Source: a virus
DNA: 47,928 nucleotides
Strand: one strand, 5' to 3'
Virus record (IMG/VR): IMGVR_UViG_3300024313_000015
Span: 1-47,928 of that record
Positions 34,301 to 42,406 of this stretch are shown piece after piece; position 1 is the first letter of the stretch, and each line of letters begins with the position of its first letter. The notes beneath the pieces are model-generated. The model made no database searches. It saw nothing but the letters and a program-made list of their open reading frames with translations, and was not told where the DNA came from. Both the position numbers and the translations under genes were made by a program.

Positions 34301-34626
34301 TCAGAACCTTGAGCTCCTTGAATACCTTGATCTCCTTGGTCTCCTTTTAATCCTTGATCTCCTTGGTCTCCTTTGTCTCCTTTAAGACCCTGAATACCTT
34401 GATCACCTTGGTCTCCTTTAAGACCTTGATCACCTTGATCACCTTTTACACCTACATCACCTTGTGTTCCTTGAATACCTTGGTCTCCTTGATCTCCTTT
34501 AGATCCTTGTACACCTTGTTCACCCTGTACTCCTTGAATACCTTGTTCACCTTGTGCGCCTTGAAGTCCTTGATCCCCTTGATCCCCTTGTGGGCCGGCT
34601 GTAGAAATATATGCTGAATATGCCAT
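31384..34626 (-). CDS. Collagen-like fibre protein 4, [11 protein letters not shown] type
   Basis: 1080 residues, the longest of the set. Only ten residues ([10 protein letters not shown]) precede an unbroken Gly-X-Y domain (about 11-1018) dominated by (L/A)[11 protein letters not shown], with [17 protein letters not shown] and [10 protein letters not shown] between. K-G-D across adjacent triplets is the strongest known ion pair for stabilising triple helices, so this rod should be stable without hydroxyproline, which matters as Pro is almost absent. The composition differs from proteins 1-3 (no aromatic X residues). The last 61 residues form a beta-type tip ([34 protein letters not shown]). 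It follows the adhesin-like gene by 31 bases. Confidence 0.88.
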   Translation of the reverse strand: MAYSAYISTAGPQGDQGDQGLQGAQGEQGIQGVQGEQGVQGSKGDQGDQGIQGTQGDVGVKGDQGDQGLKGDQGDQGIQGLKGDKGDQGDQGLKGDQGDQGIQGAQGSDGLKGDQGDQGIQGIQGEKGDQGDQGIQGAQGSDGLKGDQGDQGIQGIQGDTGAKGDQGDQGIQGIQGETGATGLKGDQGDQGIQGAQGSDGLKGDQGDQGIQGIQGEKGDQGDQGIQGAQGANGIDGNDGANGADGATGLKGDQGDQGIQGAQGSDGIQGLKGDQGDQGIQGIQGLKGDQGDQGIQGETGANGADGADGATGLKGDQGDQGIQGAQGSDGIQGLKGDQGDQGIQGLKGDQGDQGIQGIQGETGANGADGADGATGAVGAKGDQGDQGIQGAQGSDGLKGDQGDQGIQGIQGIQGETGAKGDQGDQGIQGATGAQGADGIQGLKGDQGDQGIQGIQGETGAKGDQGDQGIQGATGAQGADGIQGLKGDQGDQGIQGIQGIQGETGANGADGADGATGAKGDQGDQGIQGATGAQGADGIQGLKGDKGDQGDQGIQGIQGETGLKGDQGDQGIQGATGAQGVDGIQGLKGDKGDQGDQGIQGATGAQGAVGATGAKGDQGDQGIQGATGAQGADGIQGLKGDQGDQGIQGATGADGIQGLKGDQGDQGIQGAQGATGANGADGNDGATGAKGDQGDQGIQGIQGETGAVGAKGDQGDQGIQGIQGLKGDQGDQGIQGAQGATGADGNDGATGAKGDQGDQGIQGIQGETGLKGDQGDQGIQGAQGATGADGNDGATGAKGDQGDQGIQGVTGAQGAVGAKGDQGDQGIQGAKGDQGDQGIQGAKGDQGDQGIQGVQGATGATGAKGDQGDQGIQGVTGAQGAVGAKGDQGDQGIQGAKGDQGDQGIQGATGAQGATGAKGDQGDQGIQGAKGDQGDQGIQGVTGAQGAVGAKGDQGDQGIQGAKGDQGDQGIQGATGAQGAVGAQGQKGDKGDKGDTGAQGVQGPIGPQGVNGTTGAQGSQGAQLSLIASSGIDISNNILGGTTDVIDLDSSGKVVLSTKTIDFGGGTTIEKDDSTGDIIFNF

Positions 34627-34657
34627 AATTTAATTTCTTGTTTTATTTTTTTTATTT

Positions 34658-35422
34658 TTAATCTTGTGAGTCTTTTTCATAAACGATGTCGAATAAATCT
34701 CCGGCTCCAATTTCGTAACCAGCATTATTTGAATTCCAATATAATTCATCGCCTGCTACTAAATCTGCAACTGCTTTAGCGGTAGTACCACCATCTGCTG
34801 AGAAGAATACGTCTCCAGTTTTATCTCCATAAGTTTCTGTAACTGCTACACCATTAATATAAACCTGAACTGTAGAATCAGCGAACGGAGTATAATCTAA
34901 TGTTATACCTGTTGGTGATGCATTACCGTTAGAGTTTGATGGTTGTAAATCTGCTTGAGTATATTCAACTCCGTTAGATATTGAAGTTGGTCCAAGAGAT
35001 GGTCTCCATGGAAGAACTTGTGCAGTTGTTGAAGTAAGAGCCTGTAATACAGGATTACTAAAGTTATAAACAGGATTTGATGCGTTAACATATTCTACAA
35101 AAGAACCTGCGTCTTGGTCATCTACTACGTAGAATGTTCCTGAATTTAAATTCCAAGAATCTACTGTGATGTTACCAATTTGAACAGCAACAAATGTGTT
35201 AGCATCTGTAACTGATTCGACAACTAGTCTACCTAGTTTGTCAGCCGTTTTAGAATCTGCTAAGACCCAAGATCCATTAAAAAACGCGATAACTTTACCT
35301 GCTACAAAACCGTGGCTTGCTTGAGTGTATGCTGATTTTAAAGAACCTGATGCCAATTGAGTGTCTAAAGCGTCTAGCTTAGTCTGTAAGCCTTCGATTT
35401 GCTTAATTTTAATTTGTGACAT
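34658..35422 (-). CDS. Fibre/adhesin protein with shared C-terminal module
   Basis: 254 residues. It begins MSQIKIKQIEGLQTKLDALD, a short coiled coil similar to the head of the fibre at 38206-40230 (MAQIRSKQIKDF). The middle (about 25-140) is beta-rich (GFVAGKVIAFFNGSWVLADS, FVAVQIGNITVDSW). The C-terminus (about 165-254) holds the module VQVYINGVAVTETYGD, DVFFSADGGTTAK, AGDELYWNSNNAGYEIGAGD, which is nearly repeated in the protein at 40380-41645. The layout fits a short tail-fibre or a tip protein that may bind receptor or cap the collagen rods, with which it is cotranscribed. Confidence 0.75.
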   Translation of the reverse strand: MSQIKIKQIEGLQTKLDALDTQLASGSLKSAYTQASHGFVAGKVIAFFNGSWVLADSKTADKLGRLVVESVTDANTFVAVQIGNITVDSWNLNSGTFYVVDDQDAGSFVEYVNASNPVYNFSNPVLQALTSTTAQVLPWRPSLGPTSISNGVEYTQADLQPSNSNGNASPTGITLDYTPFADSTVQVYINGVAVTETYGDKTGDVFFSADGGTTAKAVADLVAGDELYWNSNNAGYEIGAGDLFDIVYEKDSQD

Positions 35423-35452
35423 AGATATTATTTTTTTTTATATTTAATTTTA

Positions 35453-35475
35453 GAAAGGAGTCTACATTACCTTTC
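35453..35475. other. Intergenic region between divergent genes, weak hairpin
   Basis: GAAAGG and CCTTTC form a 6-bp stem with an 11-base loop, 30 bases before the minus-strand start at 35422. The whole gap 35423-35568 must carry promoters for both directions; TAATATAATTATGATAG near 35545 is a candidate for the plus-strand gene. A GC patch CCCCGGG lies at 35525. No gene seen in the gap. Confidence 0.3.
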
Positions 35476-35568
35476 GTATCATTCTATATATCAGAGTCTT
35501 TATGACAACCAGATCATTTTATATCCCCGGGCCAATTAATATCGTAATATAATTATGATAGATATTAT

Positions 35569-36141
35569 ATGGATAGTATTTTGAAAAAATTGATAAGAGA
35601 TTATACATATCAAACAGAAACGTTAACGGATGTTCAAGATATATCTGTGGAGGCTGAGTCCTATTTTAGGGACGCAATGGTAAATCATAATAAAGAAGCA
35701 TTAAAGGCTCTATCCCCTAAGGAAGGCGATGCACCTCCACCTAAACCAGAGGAAGAAGTTTCAGTTAAATTTGATGATAAAAATTTTAAAAAGATATTTA
35801 GGAAGCTTGCTGTGAAATGCCATCCTGATAAATTAAATGATTCTTACTCTGAAAGAGAAATTAAGTTTTTAAAAAAATGTTATGAAAACATTAATAAAGC
35901 TAATAATGAATATGATTGGGGATTACTTTTAAAAACAGCTCTAGAACTTGATGTTGAAATAGGAGAAATATCTAAAGAAAATCTTGATAATATTTCAGAA
36001 AACATAGAAAAAATAAAAAATAAAATTTCTAAATATGAGGGATCTATGGCATATAGCTGGTATATGATATCTGACTCCGTTATGAAAGAAGCTTATTTAG
36101 AAAGCTGTGCTAAAATATTTATTAAAAGTTTAGAAAATTAA
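35569..36141 (+). CDS. J-domain protein (C-terminal to a helical head)
   Basis: 190 residues and the only plus-strand gene in the window. The J domain spans about 67-125 with HPD at 85-87 (KIFRKLAVKCHPDKLND). It is preceded by a helical head and a Pro-rich linker (DAPPPKPEEE) and followed by about 60 helical residues with no zinc or peptide-binding domain. It would activate host DnaK on a specific client rather than serve as a general chaperone. Its stop overlaps the convergent glycosyltransferase stop by four bases. The phage also has a CbpA-like J protein at 16820-17614. Confidence 0.82.
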   Translation: MDSILKKLIRDYTYQTETLTDVQDISVEAESYFRDAMVNHNKEALKALSPKEGDAPPPKPEEEVSVKFDDKNFKKIFRKLAVKCHPDKLNDSYSEREIKFLKKCYENINKANNEYDWGLLLKTALELDVEIGEISKENLDNISENIEKIKNKISKYEGSMAYSWYMISDSVMKEAYLESCAKIFIKSLEN

Positions 36142-36923
36142 ATATCCCAGTGTTCTGCGAAGTGGCATCTAACATATATTGGATTAGAATACGCTATACC
36201 GTTTGGAAACTCAGCCCTAACCCTATTGTGAAAATCAACGTCTTCTGAAACGGTAGATGAAATAACATCTCTCCAGGCAACAGTGACTTTATTACTATGC
36301 ATAAACAACCAAGGAGACATTATAATTCTATTTTCCTGTAATCTCATAGGTTTCCATAAATCAGGAAGACCTTCAATAGGAACTGCCTCTATAGTTTTAG
36401 GATCTACGACGGCCTGTATATTCTGATTTGAATTATCTACATTAATGTGGTCATACCAAGAAGTATTAATCCACCAGTCTTTAGATTTATCAGTATTATA
36501 AATTAGCATACATGTCATTGCAAATTCAGGCATTAAAAAATCGTCTGAATCCATATAAGTGATTACGTTACCAGTTGCACAACCTATTCCTATATTTCTG
36601 GCAAATCCTCTAAAATATTTACCACCTTCTTCTCCGACTTCATCGTACATTTTAGGTACATTGTGTCTATCATAATAAACAAACTTTATATTTTCATCTT
36701 CTCTATAACTTCTATTATAAATTTGATGTGTTTTATTACAACCATCTGAAACTATTATTAATTCACAATTTTTATATATTTGATCTTTAAAGCTTCTAAC
36801 TGCTCTGTGGAATTTATTAATAGGATCTCTTCTAGATCCATTATAATCTTGTAAATTTACTTGCATAACTATAGATACCTTTATTCTATCTACACCTTCT
36901 AAAATTTCATTTAAGTTTGACAT
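36138..36923 (-). CDS. Glycosyltransferase family 2-like
   Basis: 261 residues. GT-A start KVSIVMQVNLQDYNG, then SFKDQIYKNCELIIVSDGC, FARNIGIGCATGNVITYMDS and the DSDD metal motif at 125-128. Later sequence (KDWWINTSWYDHINVD, SEDVDFHNRVRAEFPNG) is typical of acceptor-side loops; EDVDFHNR fits the catalytic ED motif of GT2 enzymes. It shares its first base with the end of the next glycosyltransferase, so the two are coupled. Target unknown; the surrounding genes are all fibre genes. Confidence 0.87.
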   Translation of the reverse strand: MSNLNEILEGVDRIKVSIVMQVNLQDYNGSRRDPINKFHRAVRSFKDQIYKNCELIIVSDGCNKTHQIYNRSYREDENIKFVYYDRHNVPKMYDEVGEEGGKYFRGFARNIGIGCATGNVITYMDSDDFLMPEFAMTCMLIYNTDKSKDWWINTSWYDHINVDNSNQNIQAVVDPKTIEAVPIEGLPDLWKPMRLQENRIIMSPWLFMHSNKVTVAWRDVISSTVSEDVDFHNRVRAEFPNGIAYSNPIYVRCHFAEHWDI

Positions 36924-38113
36924 TATTTATATAAGTTTGTTTTCCAATTGTATTTATAAGACAATTCATGAGTACCTGGCTCGAACAAATTATCTAATAG
37001 CTTTCTATATGTATCTACTAATTTTTTATTAGTTGACAAATATCTACTTAAAGCTGATTTATTTTTTTTATTATATTCATCTAAATTGTTATCATGTTCA
37101 TTTAAAGCAAATTTTAATTGATCAACTCCATCAGATATATTAAAGTCTGAATAATAGTACCCTGCGTCTTTTATCATCTCAGCGTTGTGCACTAATGGAT
37201 ATCCATAATATAATGCATCTAAATAAGCATAGTTTAAAGGATTTTCCCATTGATGTGATATTACAATGTCGGTTTCAGAAGATAAAAAAGTAGATACTGG
37301 ATATCTTCCGACGTATTTAAGTTTATTAGTATGCATAACATCGAAATGTTTTATCATACTCATATAATATTTATTCTTTAATAATTTTTTACCAGAACCT
37401 ATGTAAATTTGTTTAAAAGCCTCTTCTCCATATTCTCTAAATATTTCTTCAGCCATCATTAATGGTATTAAAGAATATTTCACAACATTCATGTTTGGTT
37501 CCATTACTGATAGTTTTTTATCTTCTCTTGTTTTAGGAGTATAATTAGGAGTTAGTTTACCAGAAATTTTTAGTAATTTATCAAATTCATCTAAAGGTTC
37601 CGGGTCCCATATAAAAGGAACCACCTTTACCTTTGAAGAATCTTGCCTGTATATTGTTTTATAATATTCTATATTTTGATATTCTTGCTGAGGGATTAGC
37701 CATGTTTCGTCATGAGATCTATCCCATGATGGTTTTTCTCCTTCTCCTGCTCTGTTAAAAATAACCCTTTCCATATCTACAACGTAGCTATTTCCACATT
37801 GATATTTTACGATTTTTAAAGTTGGATTAGTTTCTCTTAATTTTAAAACTCTGCTTTCAGGTAATGAAGCACCTAGCATAAACATAACATCTAATTCGTT
37901 TTCCATATCAACAAATTTTGCTACTTTATATTTTTTATAGTCCCAACTAACCTTTGTTAAATCAGAAACTTTACTACCAGCATCTAAGATATAGACATCT
38001 GCTCCTTCTATTTGGTTAAGCATTTTAGATAAATTAAGGGCATTTAATTTAATACCGTTAATCCACATGCTTTCGTAATCCTGTACCAGGGAAATGATTA
38101 TACCTATCTTCAT
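36923..38113 (-). CDS. Glycosyltransferase, DUF2827-like (GT-B)
   Basis: 396 residues. The start MKIGIIISLVQDYESMWING with NALNLSKML, then VMFMLGASLPESRVLKLRET, KIVKYQCGNSYVVDMERVIF and later YPLVHNAEMIKDAGYYYSDF match the DUF2827 group of GT-B-like glycosyltransferases found in phages and near bacterial capsule genes. No membrane segment. It is coupled to a GT2 enzyme and flanked by fibre genes on both sides. A strong promoter-like element follows the terminator upstream of its start. Acceptor not determined. Confidence 0.78.
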   Translation of the reverse strand: MKIGIIISLVQDYESMWINGIKLNALNLSKMLNQIEGADVYILDAGSKVSDLTKVSWDYKKYKVAKFVDMENELDVMFMLGASLPESRVLKLRETNPTLKIVKYQCGNSYVVDMERVIFNRAGEGEKPSWDRSHDETWLIPQQEYQNIEYYKTIYRQDSSKVKVVPFIWDPEPLDEFDKLLKISGKLTPNYTPKTREDKKLSVMEPNMNVVKYSLIPLMMAEEIFREYGEEAFKQIYIGSGKKLLKNKYYMSMIKHFDVMHTNKLKYVGRYPVSTFLSSETDIVISHQWENPLNYAYLDALYYGYPLVHNAEMIKDAGYYYSDFNISDGVDQLKFALNEHDNNLDEYNKKNKSALSRYLSTNKKLVDTYRKLLDNLFEPGTHELSYKYNWKTNLYK

Positions 38114-38137
38114 TTAGTTTATATTGAGTATATTATG

Positions 38138-38162
38138 TTTGTTTATATATTAATCAAAAAAA
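38138..38162 (-). promoter_or_regulatory. Conserved post-terminator element, probable promoter
   Basis: The 25 bases match 46824-46848 at 24 positions. On the minus strand: seven T of the terminator, then GATTAATATATAAACAAA, 25 bases before the ATG at 38113. Its place suggests re-initiation of transcription after termination. Confidence 0.5.
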
Positions 38163-38184
38163 GGGCCCCTGTGAGGGGGCCCTT
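38156..38184 (-). terminator. Rho-independent terminator after the coiled-coil fibre gene
   Basis: A GC-rich stem AAGGGCCCC / GGGGCCCTT with a six-base loop, followed on the minus strand by seven T. It is 22 bases after the stop at 38206. Confidence 0.92.
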
Positions 38185-38205
38185 AAAATAATAATCAGTT
38201 AATGA

Positions 38206-40230
38206 TTATGCTTTTTGGTAAACAAATACAACAGCATCTTGTGCGTCGACTATGTAACCTGGATTCTTTAATCCAACTTGGTTACCAGCAACTGACTCAA
38301 TGAATACTCTGTGACCGTTAACGAATACGTCAACTAAATCTGCGTTGTCATCTTGAACAGGGAAGTTTAATGCATATTGAAGTCCAGCTCCAGCAAACTC
38401 TTCATTAGCCATTTCAACATCTTTGATGATCGTAGCTTCAAGTTCATTAATTCTAAGATTCATTGCAGAATCTGCACCGTCTAATCTTACAACCTCTGAG
38501 TTAGTATCAGCAATTTCAGCAGCTAATGCACCGTCTTGAGCAGTGTTTTTAGCGTCTAATCTTACAACTTCAGAATTTGTAGCAGAAATTTCAGCAGCTA
38601 AAGCTCCATCAATTCTTGAGATGTCAGAGTTAGTGTCAGAAATTTCAGCAGCTAAAGCAACTTCTAAAGAATCAACTGAATCAACTAAGTCTCCAGATAC
38701 AGCTCCTAATCTTACATCGATAGATGCAACATCTGAAGTTGTGTTAGAAATCTCAGTGTTTAATGCAGCCTCAACAGCGTCGATATTACCTTGTAATGCA
38801 GTATCTTGCGCGTCTAATCTTACAACTTCTGAGTTAGTAGCAGTGATTTCAGCTTGTAAAGCTTGATCCTGTGCTAAATCTTTAGCATCTAATCTAGATA
38901 CTTCAGAGTTAGTAGCAGAAATTTCAGCAGCTAAAGCTCCATCAATTCTTGAGATGTCAGAGTTAGTATCAGCGATCTCGTCATTTAAGTCAGAGATAAC
39001 GTTTGCTAACGCATCGTCATTTACAGTATCAACAGCGTTGATTAAAGAAACGATTTCAGCAAATGAATCTTTGTCTGCATCAGCAGCTAATAAGATTGCA
39101 TCAACTCTTGCAGTTTCAACATCGATGTTTCCTTGTAATGTAACGTCTTGTGCGTCTAATCTTACAACTTCTGAGTTAGTAGCTGTAATCTCAGCTTGTA
39201 AAGCTTGATCTTGTGCTAAATCTTTAGCATCTAATCTAGATACTTCAGAGTTAGTAGCAGCGATTTCAGCAGCTAATGCACCGTCTTGAGCAGTGTTTTT
39301 AGCGTCTAATCTTACAACTTCAGAATTTGTAGCAGAAATTTCAGCAGCTAAATCACCTTCAACACCAGTCATTCTAGTATCGATAGATGTTACGTCTCCT
39401 TCGATTGCTAAATCTTTAGCATCTAATCTAGATACTTCAGAGTTAGTAGCAGCGATTTCAGCAGCTAATGCACCGTCTTGAGCAGTGTTTTTAGCGTCTA
39501 ATCTCGTTACTTCAGAGTTAGTAGCAGCGATTTCAGCAGCTAATTCACCTTCAACTCTTGTAAAGTCAGAGTTTGTATCAGCGATTTCAGCAGCTAAAGC
39601 TCCATCAATTCTAGAAATATCTGAATTAGTATCAGAAATTTCAGCAGCTAAAGCAACTTCTAAAGAATCAACTGAATCAACTAAATCTCCAGATACAGCT
39701 CCTAATCTTACATCGATAGATGCAACATCTGAAGTTGTGTTAGCGATTTCACCAGCTAAAGCTCCGTCTAATCTTGTTACTTCTGAGTTAGTTGCAGAAA
39801 TTTCTGCAGCTAATTCACCTTCAACTCTTGTAAAGTCAGAGTTTGTAGAAGCGATTTCAGCGTTTAAGTTAGAAATAACAGTTGCTAATGCATTGTCATT
39901 TTCTAAATCAACAGAGTTAATTAAAGAAACGATCTCAACGAAAGTATCTTTATCAGCGTCTGCAGAAGCTAAAATTGCATCAACTCTACCTTTTTCAGTT
40001 GCGATATCTCCGTCTAATCTCGATACATCCGAGTTAGTGTCAGCGATTTCGCTAGCTAAAGCAGCGTCAATTCTTGCAACGTCTGAATCTTTCTCTTGAT
40101 CCTGTGTTGCGATTTGTGTGTCCACATAAAGCTTGATGTCTGACGTGTTAGGAATCTCGTAGTTAGTCGTAGCTCCCCAGTTTACCGTAGTTAAAAAGTC
40201 TTTAATTTGTTTTGAACGAATTTGTGCCAT
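38206..40230 (-). CDS. Coiled-coil repeat tail fibre
   Basis: 674 residues. The head MAQIRSKQIKDFLTTVNWGA resembles the head of the protein at 34658. Residues about 40-605 are repeats of the type ALAAEIAATNSEVSRLDAKD and ADKDSFAEIVSLINAVD, a heptad-like pattern of Ala/Leu/Ile and Asp/Glu/Asn that should form a long, probably trimeric coiled coil. Blocks of about 55 residues (from TTSDVASIDVRLGAVSGDLV) occur twice, 332 residues apart. The last 50 residues (DLVDVFVNGHRVFIESVAGN, VDAQDAVVFVYQKA) resemble the C-terminal modules of the two other adhesins in shortened form. A likely long-fibre component. Confidence 0.82.
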   Translation of the reverse strand: MAQIRSKQIKDFLTTVNWGATTNYEIPNTSDIKLYVDTQIATQDQEKDSDVARIDAALASEIADTNSDVSRLDGDIATEKGRVDAILASADADKDTFVEIVSLINSVDLENDNALATVISNLNAEIASTNSDFTRVEGELAAEISATNSEVTRLDGALAGEIANTTSDVASIDVRLGAVSGDLVDSVDSLEVALAAEISDTNSDISRIDGALAAEIADTNSDFTRVEGELAAEIAATNSEVTRLDAKNTAQDGALAAEIAATNSEVSRLDAKDLAIEGDVTSIDTRMTGVEGDLAAEISATNSEVVRLDAKNTAQDGALAAEIAATNSEVSRLDAKDLAQDQALQAEITATNSEVVRLDAQDVTLQGNIDVETARVDAILLAADADKDSFAEIVSLINAVDTVNDDALANVISDLNDEIADTNSDISRIDGALAAEISATNSEVSRLDAKDLAQDQALQAEITATNSEVVRLDAQDTALQGNIDAVEAALNTEISNTTSDVASIDVRLGAVSGDLVDSVDSLEVALAAEISDTNSDISRIDGALAAEISATNSEVVRLDAKNTAQDGALAAEIADTNSEVVRLDGADSAMNLRINELEATIIKDVEMANEEFAGAGLQYALNFPVQDDNADLVDVFVNGHRVFIESVAGNQVGLKNPGYIVDAQDAVVFVYQKA
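38651..39760. repeat. Long repeats within the coiled-coil fibre gene
   Basis: About 110 bases beginning GCTAAAGCAACTTCTAAAGA at 38651 recur at 39647 with near identity (spacing 996 bases, 332 codons). Many shorter units (such as GTTAGTAGCAG...TTTCAGCAGC) recur through 38500-40100. These are typical of fibre genes that lengthen and shorten by recombination. Confidence 0.8.
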
Positions 40231-40344
40231 AATTTTTAATTAATTTATTTTGGCCTATCCACGTTATTGTCGATAGTGATTTATATATTTATGAAGATGT
40301 CGATGTATTGACACTTTTTGATATATTATAGTAATAAAATTGAG

Positions 40345-40368
40345 TGAAAAAATGAAAAAATGAAAAAA
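40345..40368. repeat. Three tandem TGAAAAAA units in an intergenic gap
   Basis: Three exact 8-base copies (40345, 40353, 40361), 12 bases past the stop at 40380. On the minus strand they give T-runs (TTTTTTCA) without a clear stem. The rest of the gap 40231-40379 has CATAAATATATAAATC before the fibre start and two GTCGAT copies; no gene seen. Confidence 0.6.
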
Positions 40369-40379
40369 CCCAAAAAAAA

Positions 40380-41645
40380 TTATCTTAGGTCATCTGACTT
40401 AGCTTCGTAAATCAGGTTAATTTCATCTCCGATCTCTAAATCGTATCCCGCGTGCGACGCGTTCCAGTATAGCTCGTCTCCCGCGCGTATCTCTTCTACC
40501 GTAGTAGGAGTATTACCGCCGTCTCCTGAGAAATAAGAATCTGTATCTTTAGTTCCGTTTCCAACATCAATACTAATTCCGTTTACTTCAACCATAACGT
40601 ATGAATCTTGATATGGATAATAAGAAACTAGAACACCGGTTGATTGATTATCCCCTGAAGTTGCAGTTGGATTAATATTTTTATCAACGTAAGTTAAAAT
40701 ACCATCTGGAAGAGATTCACTTGATGTTATACCATGTGCATCTAAATTAAATGTAATCTTTTGACCTACAGACCATGATGATTTAGTAACACCTGGTCCT
40801 GTTGAACTTGCTTCTAAAGATAAATTGATTTTAATTCCATCTGAATCTTGATCATCACCGCCTCCTGTTGTGATATCTACTCTTTCCCAAGATTCTATTT
40901 TATAAATAGCATACATGTTTGTTGGGTCAGTATCTATGATTGTCATTATTCCGTTTATTTCTTCGTTAGTTATTCTTTTAGTTAAGAAGTTTTCTAATGA
41001 AGTTAATCTAATGCCGTCTGTATTTAAATTTCTAAAAATAATAGAATTTACTGCACCTGGTAATGAATCATCTACTGAAGCAAAACCAGCTGCTGAAGGA
41101 TTTTGACCGTCAACGTGCTCAATCGTAAATATTCCGTTAGCTGTTGAAATTGTATTTGATCCAGTGTTACCACTATCTCCACCGCCATTATCTCCACCTC
41201 CGTTATCTCCACCGCCGTTATCTCCACCGCCTGTGTTGCTGTTTGGATCTTGTATAGCTTCTCCAATTAAGAGTCTCGGAAATACGTATGATTTAGATCT
41301 TGGATAAAAGTTCTCATAAATTACTGTTACTTCTACAAATAGATCTCCGGCAGCAATAGAACCTGATTGTGTAGGATCTATTGTAAATGAAATATTTCCA
41401 GTGTTTCCAGTAATATCAACATCTAAATTAGCAGATACTCCAGTATAATGTGGATATGAATATTGTAAATACTTAACATCATCTGAATATACGGCAACGT
41501 GAAATGAAGTAGGTTCATTCAAGTTTAAAGCATTTCCAATAAAATCTTTATATAGAGTAAGAGTGTATGATTGATTACCTCCTTGGATAAAATTATATTC
41601 TCCATCAGAATATAAAATAATATCATCTTTTGCTACGTACGCCAT
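40380..41645 (-). CDS. Modular adhesin/baseplate-type protein with GGGDN linker
   Basis: 421 residues. Residues 1-130 are beta-rich (GNQSYTLTLYKDFIGNALNL, LDVDITGNTGNISFTID, FVEVTVIYENFYPRSKSYVF), similar in style to the start of baseplate upper proteins such as BppU. A linker of four GGGDN-like units lies at about 142-160. A middle beta domain follows, then the C-terminal module (about 340-421; VMVEVNGISIDVGNGTKD, DSYFSGDGGNTPTT, AGDELYWNASHAGYDLEIGD) shared with the protein at 34658-35422. Likely attached to the particle and used in receptor contact. Confidence 0.72.
   Translation of the reverse strand: MAYVAKDDIILYSDGEYNFIQGGNQSYTLTLYKDFIGNALNLNEPTSFHVAVYSDDVKYLQYSYPHYTGVSANLDVDITGNTGNISFTIDPTQSGSIAAGDLFVEVTVIYENFYPRSKSYVFPRLLIGEAIQDPNSNTGGGDNGGGDNGGGDNGGGDSGNTGSNTISTANGIFTIEHVDGQNPSAAGFASVDDSLPGAVNSIIFRNLNTDGIRLTSLENFLTKRITNEEINGIMTIIDTDPTNMYAIYKIESWERVDITTGGGDDQDSDGIKINLSLEASSTGPGVTKSSWSVGQKITFNLDAHGITSSESLPDGILTYVDKNINPTATSGDNQSTGVLVSYYPYQDSYVMVEVNGISIDVGNGTKDTDSYFSGDGGNTPTTVEEIRAGDELYWNASHAGYDLEIGDEINLIYEAKSDDLR
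41174..41233. repeat. 15-bp tandem repeat encoding GGGDN
   Basis: Four copies of TATCTCCACCGCCGT-like units (41174, 41189, 41204, 41219) encode the flexible Gly/Asp/Asn linker. Confidence 0.85.
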
Positions 41646-41671
41646 GTGTTAAATATTTTTTATATATATCC

Positions 41672-42349
41672 TTAAATTTTATGGTATAGTTTGTGTTTAA
41701 CTATAGGAATAACACAATCTTCGTGGTCGTGTGTTATTTTATGATCTACTCTCCAAAACCTATGATCACTATCTAATTTTATTTCGAGTTGAATATATTC
41801 TACCATTTCTTCGTGGTTTTTAATATCTAGATCTTGTTTTTTTAGATTTAAGTCTCGCCAGTCTCCTTTTATTTTTAAAGGATTATTATATGAATAAGTT
41901 ATTATGTTACTATCTGAATCTTTTATGAATAAGGTTCCTTTTGTTTTAGTCGGTCTGATGTGTGGAACTTCAGTGATAGCTACTTTTGAAGAATAAGCTC
42001 TCCACTTAGATCTTATTAATCTAAAAACAGATTCAAATTCCTGTATTGCAAAATCACATAAATCGTAAACATGTTGAATTGAAGGGTCTTGGTCAGGATA
42101 ATCATAATCTAAAGACATTGTATCTAAATTAATTCCTTTTAAAACTTTAAGCCTATCGTCAATTTCTGTTTTTTGATTTTTTAGTTTATATAAATCCGCT
42201 AGATGTTCTTCAACCTCAATTAAAGAACTATATAAGAAACCGCCTTGAACTAATGCATTTATTTTCGAGGTTGCTGCTAATAATTTGTATTTCTGAAGCT
42301 CATAATCGAAGGGAGTATCTGTGAGCCAATTTTTATCTAGTACATTCAT
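41672..42349 (-). CDS. Unknown helical protein
   Basis: 225 residues. Two helical parts (LQKYKLLAATSKINALVQGG, LADLYKLKNQKTEIDDRLKVL), then a beta-rich C-terminal part (GTLFIKDSDSNIITYSYN, EYIQLEIKLDSDHRFWRVDH) ending in His/Asp-rich sequence (KITHDHEDCVIPIVKHKLYH). No family recognised. It lies 26 bases before the adhesin gene in transcription order and could be an assembly or chaperone protein for it. A near TATAAATA box (GATAAATA) precedes the start. Confidence 0.55.
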   Translation of the reverse strand: MNVLDKNWLTDTPFDYELQKYKLLAATSKINALVQGGFLYSSLIEVEEHLADLYKLKNQKTEIDDRLKVLKGINLDTMSLDYDYPDQDPSIQHVYDLCDFAIQEFESVFRLIRSKWRAYSSKVAITEVPHIRPTKTKGTLFIKDSDSNIITYSYNNPLKIKGDWRDLNLKKQDLDIKNHEEMVEYIQLEIKLDSDHRFWRVDHKITHDHEDCVIPIVKHKLYHKI

Positions 42350-42406
42350 ACTATATTTATCTTCAAATAGTATGCCAAAGTATTACATTATAGGTGTAAT
42401 ATTATA

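Noticed and set aside
24135-34617. Many long open frames on the plus strand and in other minus frames through the collagen genes, rich in Ser/Leu/Cys or Lys/Leu/Glu
   Set aside because: They are by-products of repetitive Gly-X-Y codons, have no own starts or spacing, and disappear outside the repeats.
24049-34626. Regular short repeats that could suggest a CRISPR array
   Set aside because: The repeats are coding, vary in length, and have no unique spacers of constant size.
38206-40099. Long plus-strand frames opposite the coiled-coil fibre gene
   Set aside because: They mirror the Ala/Glu/Ser repeat of the fibre and lack independent signals.
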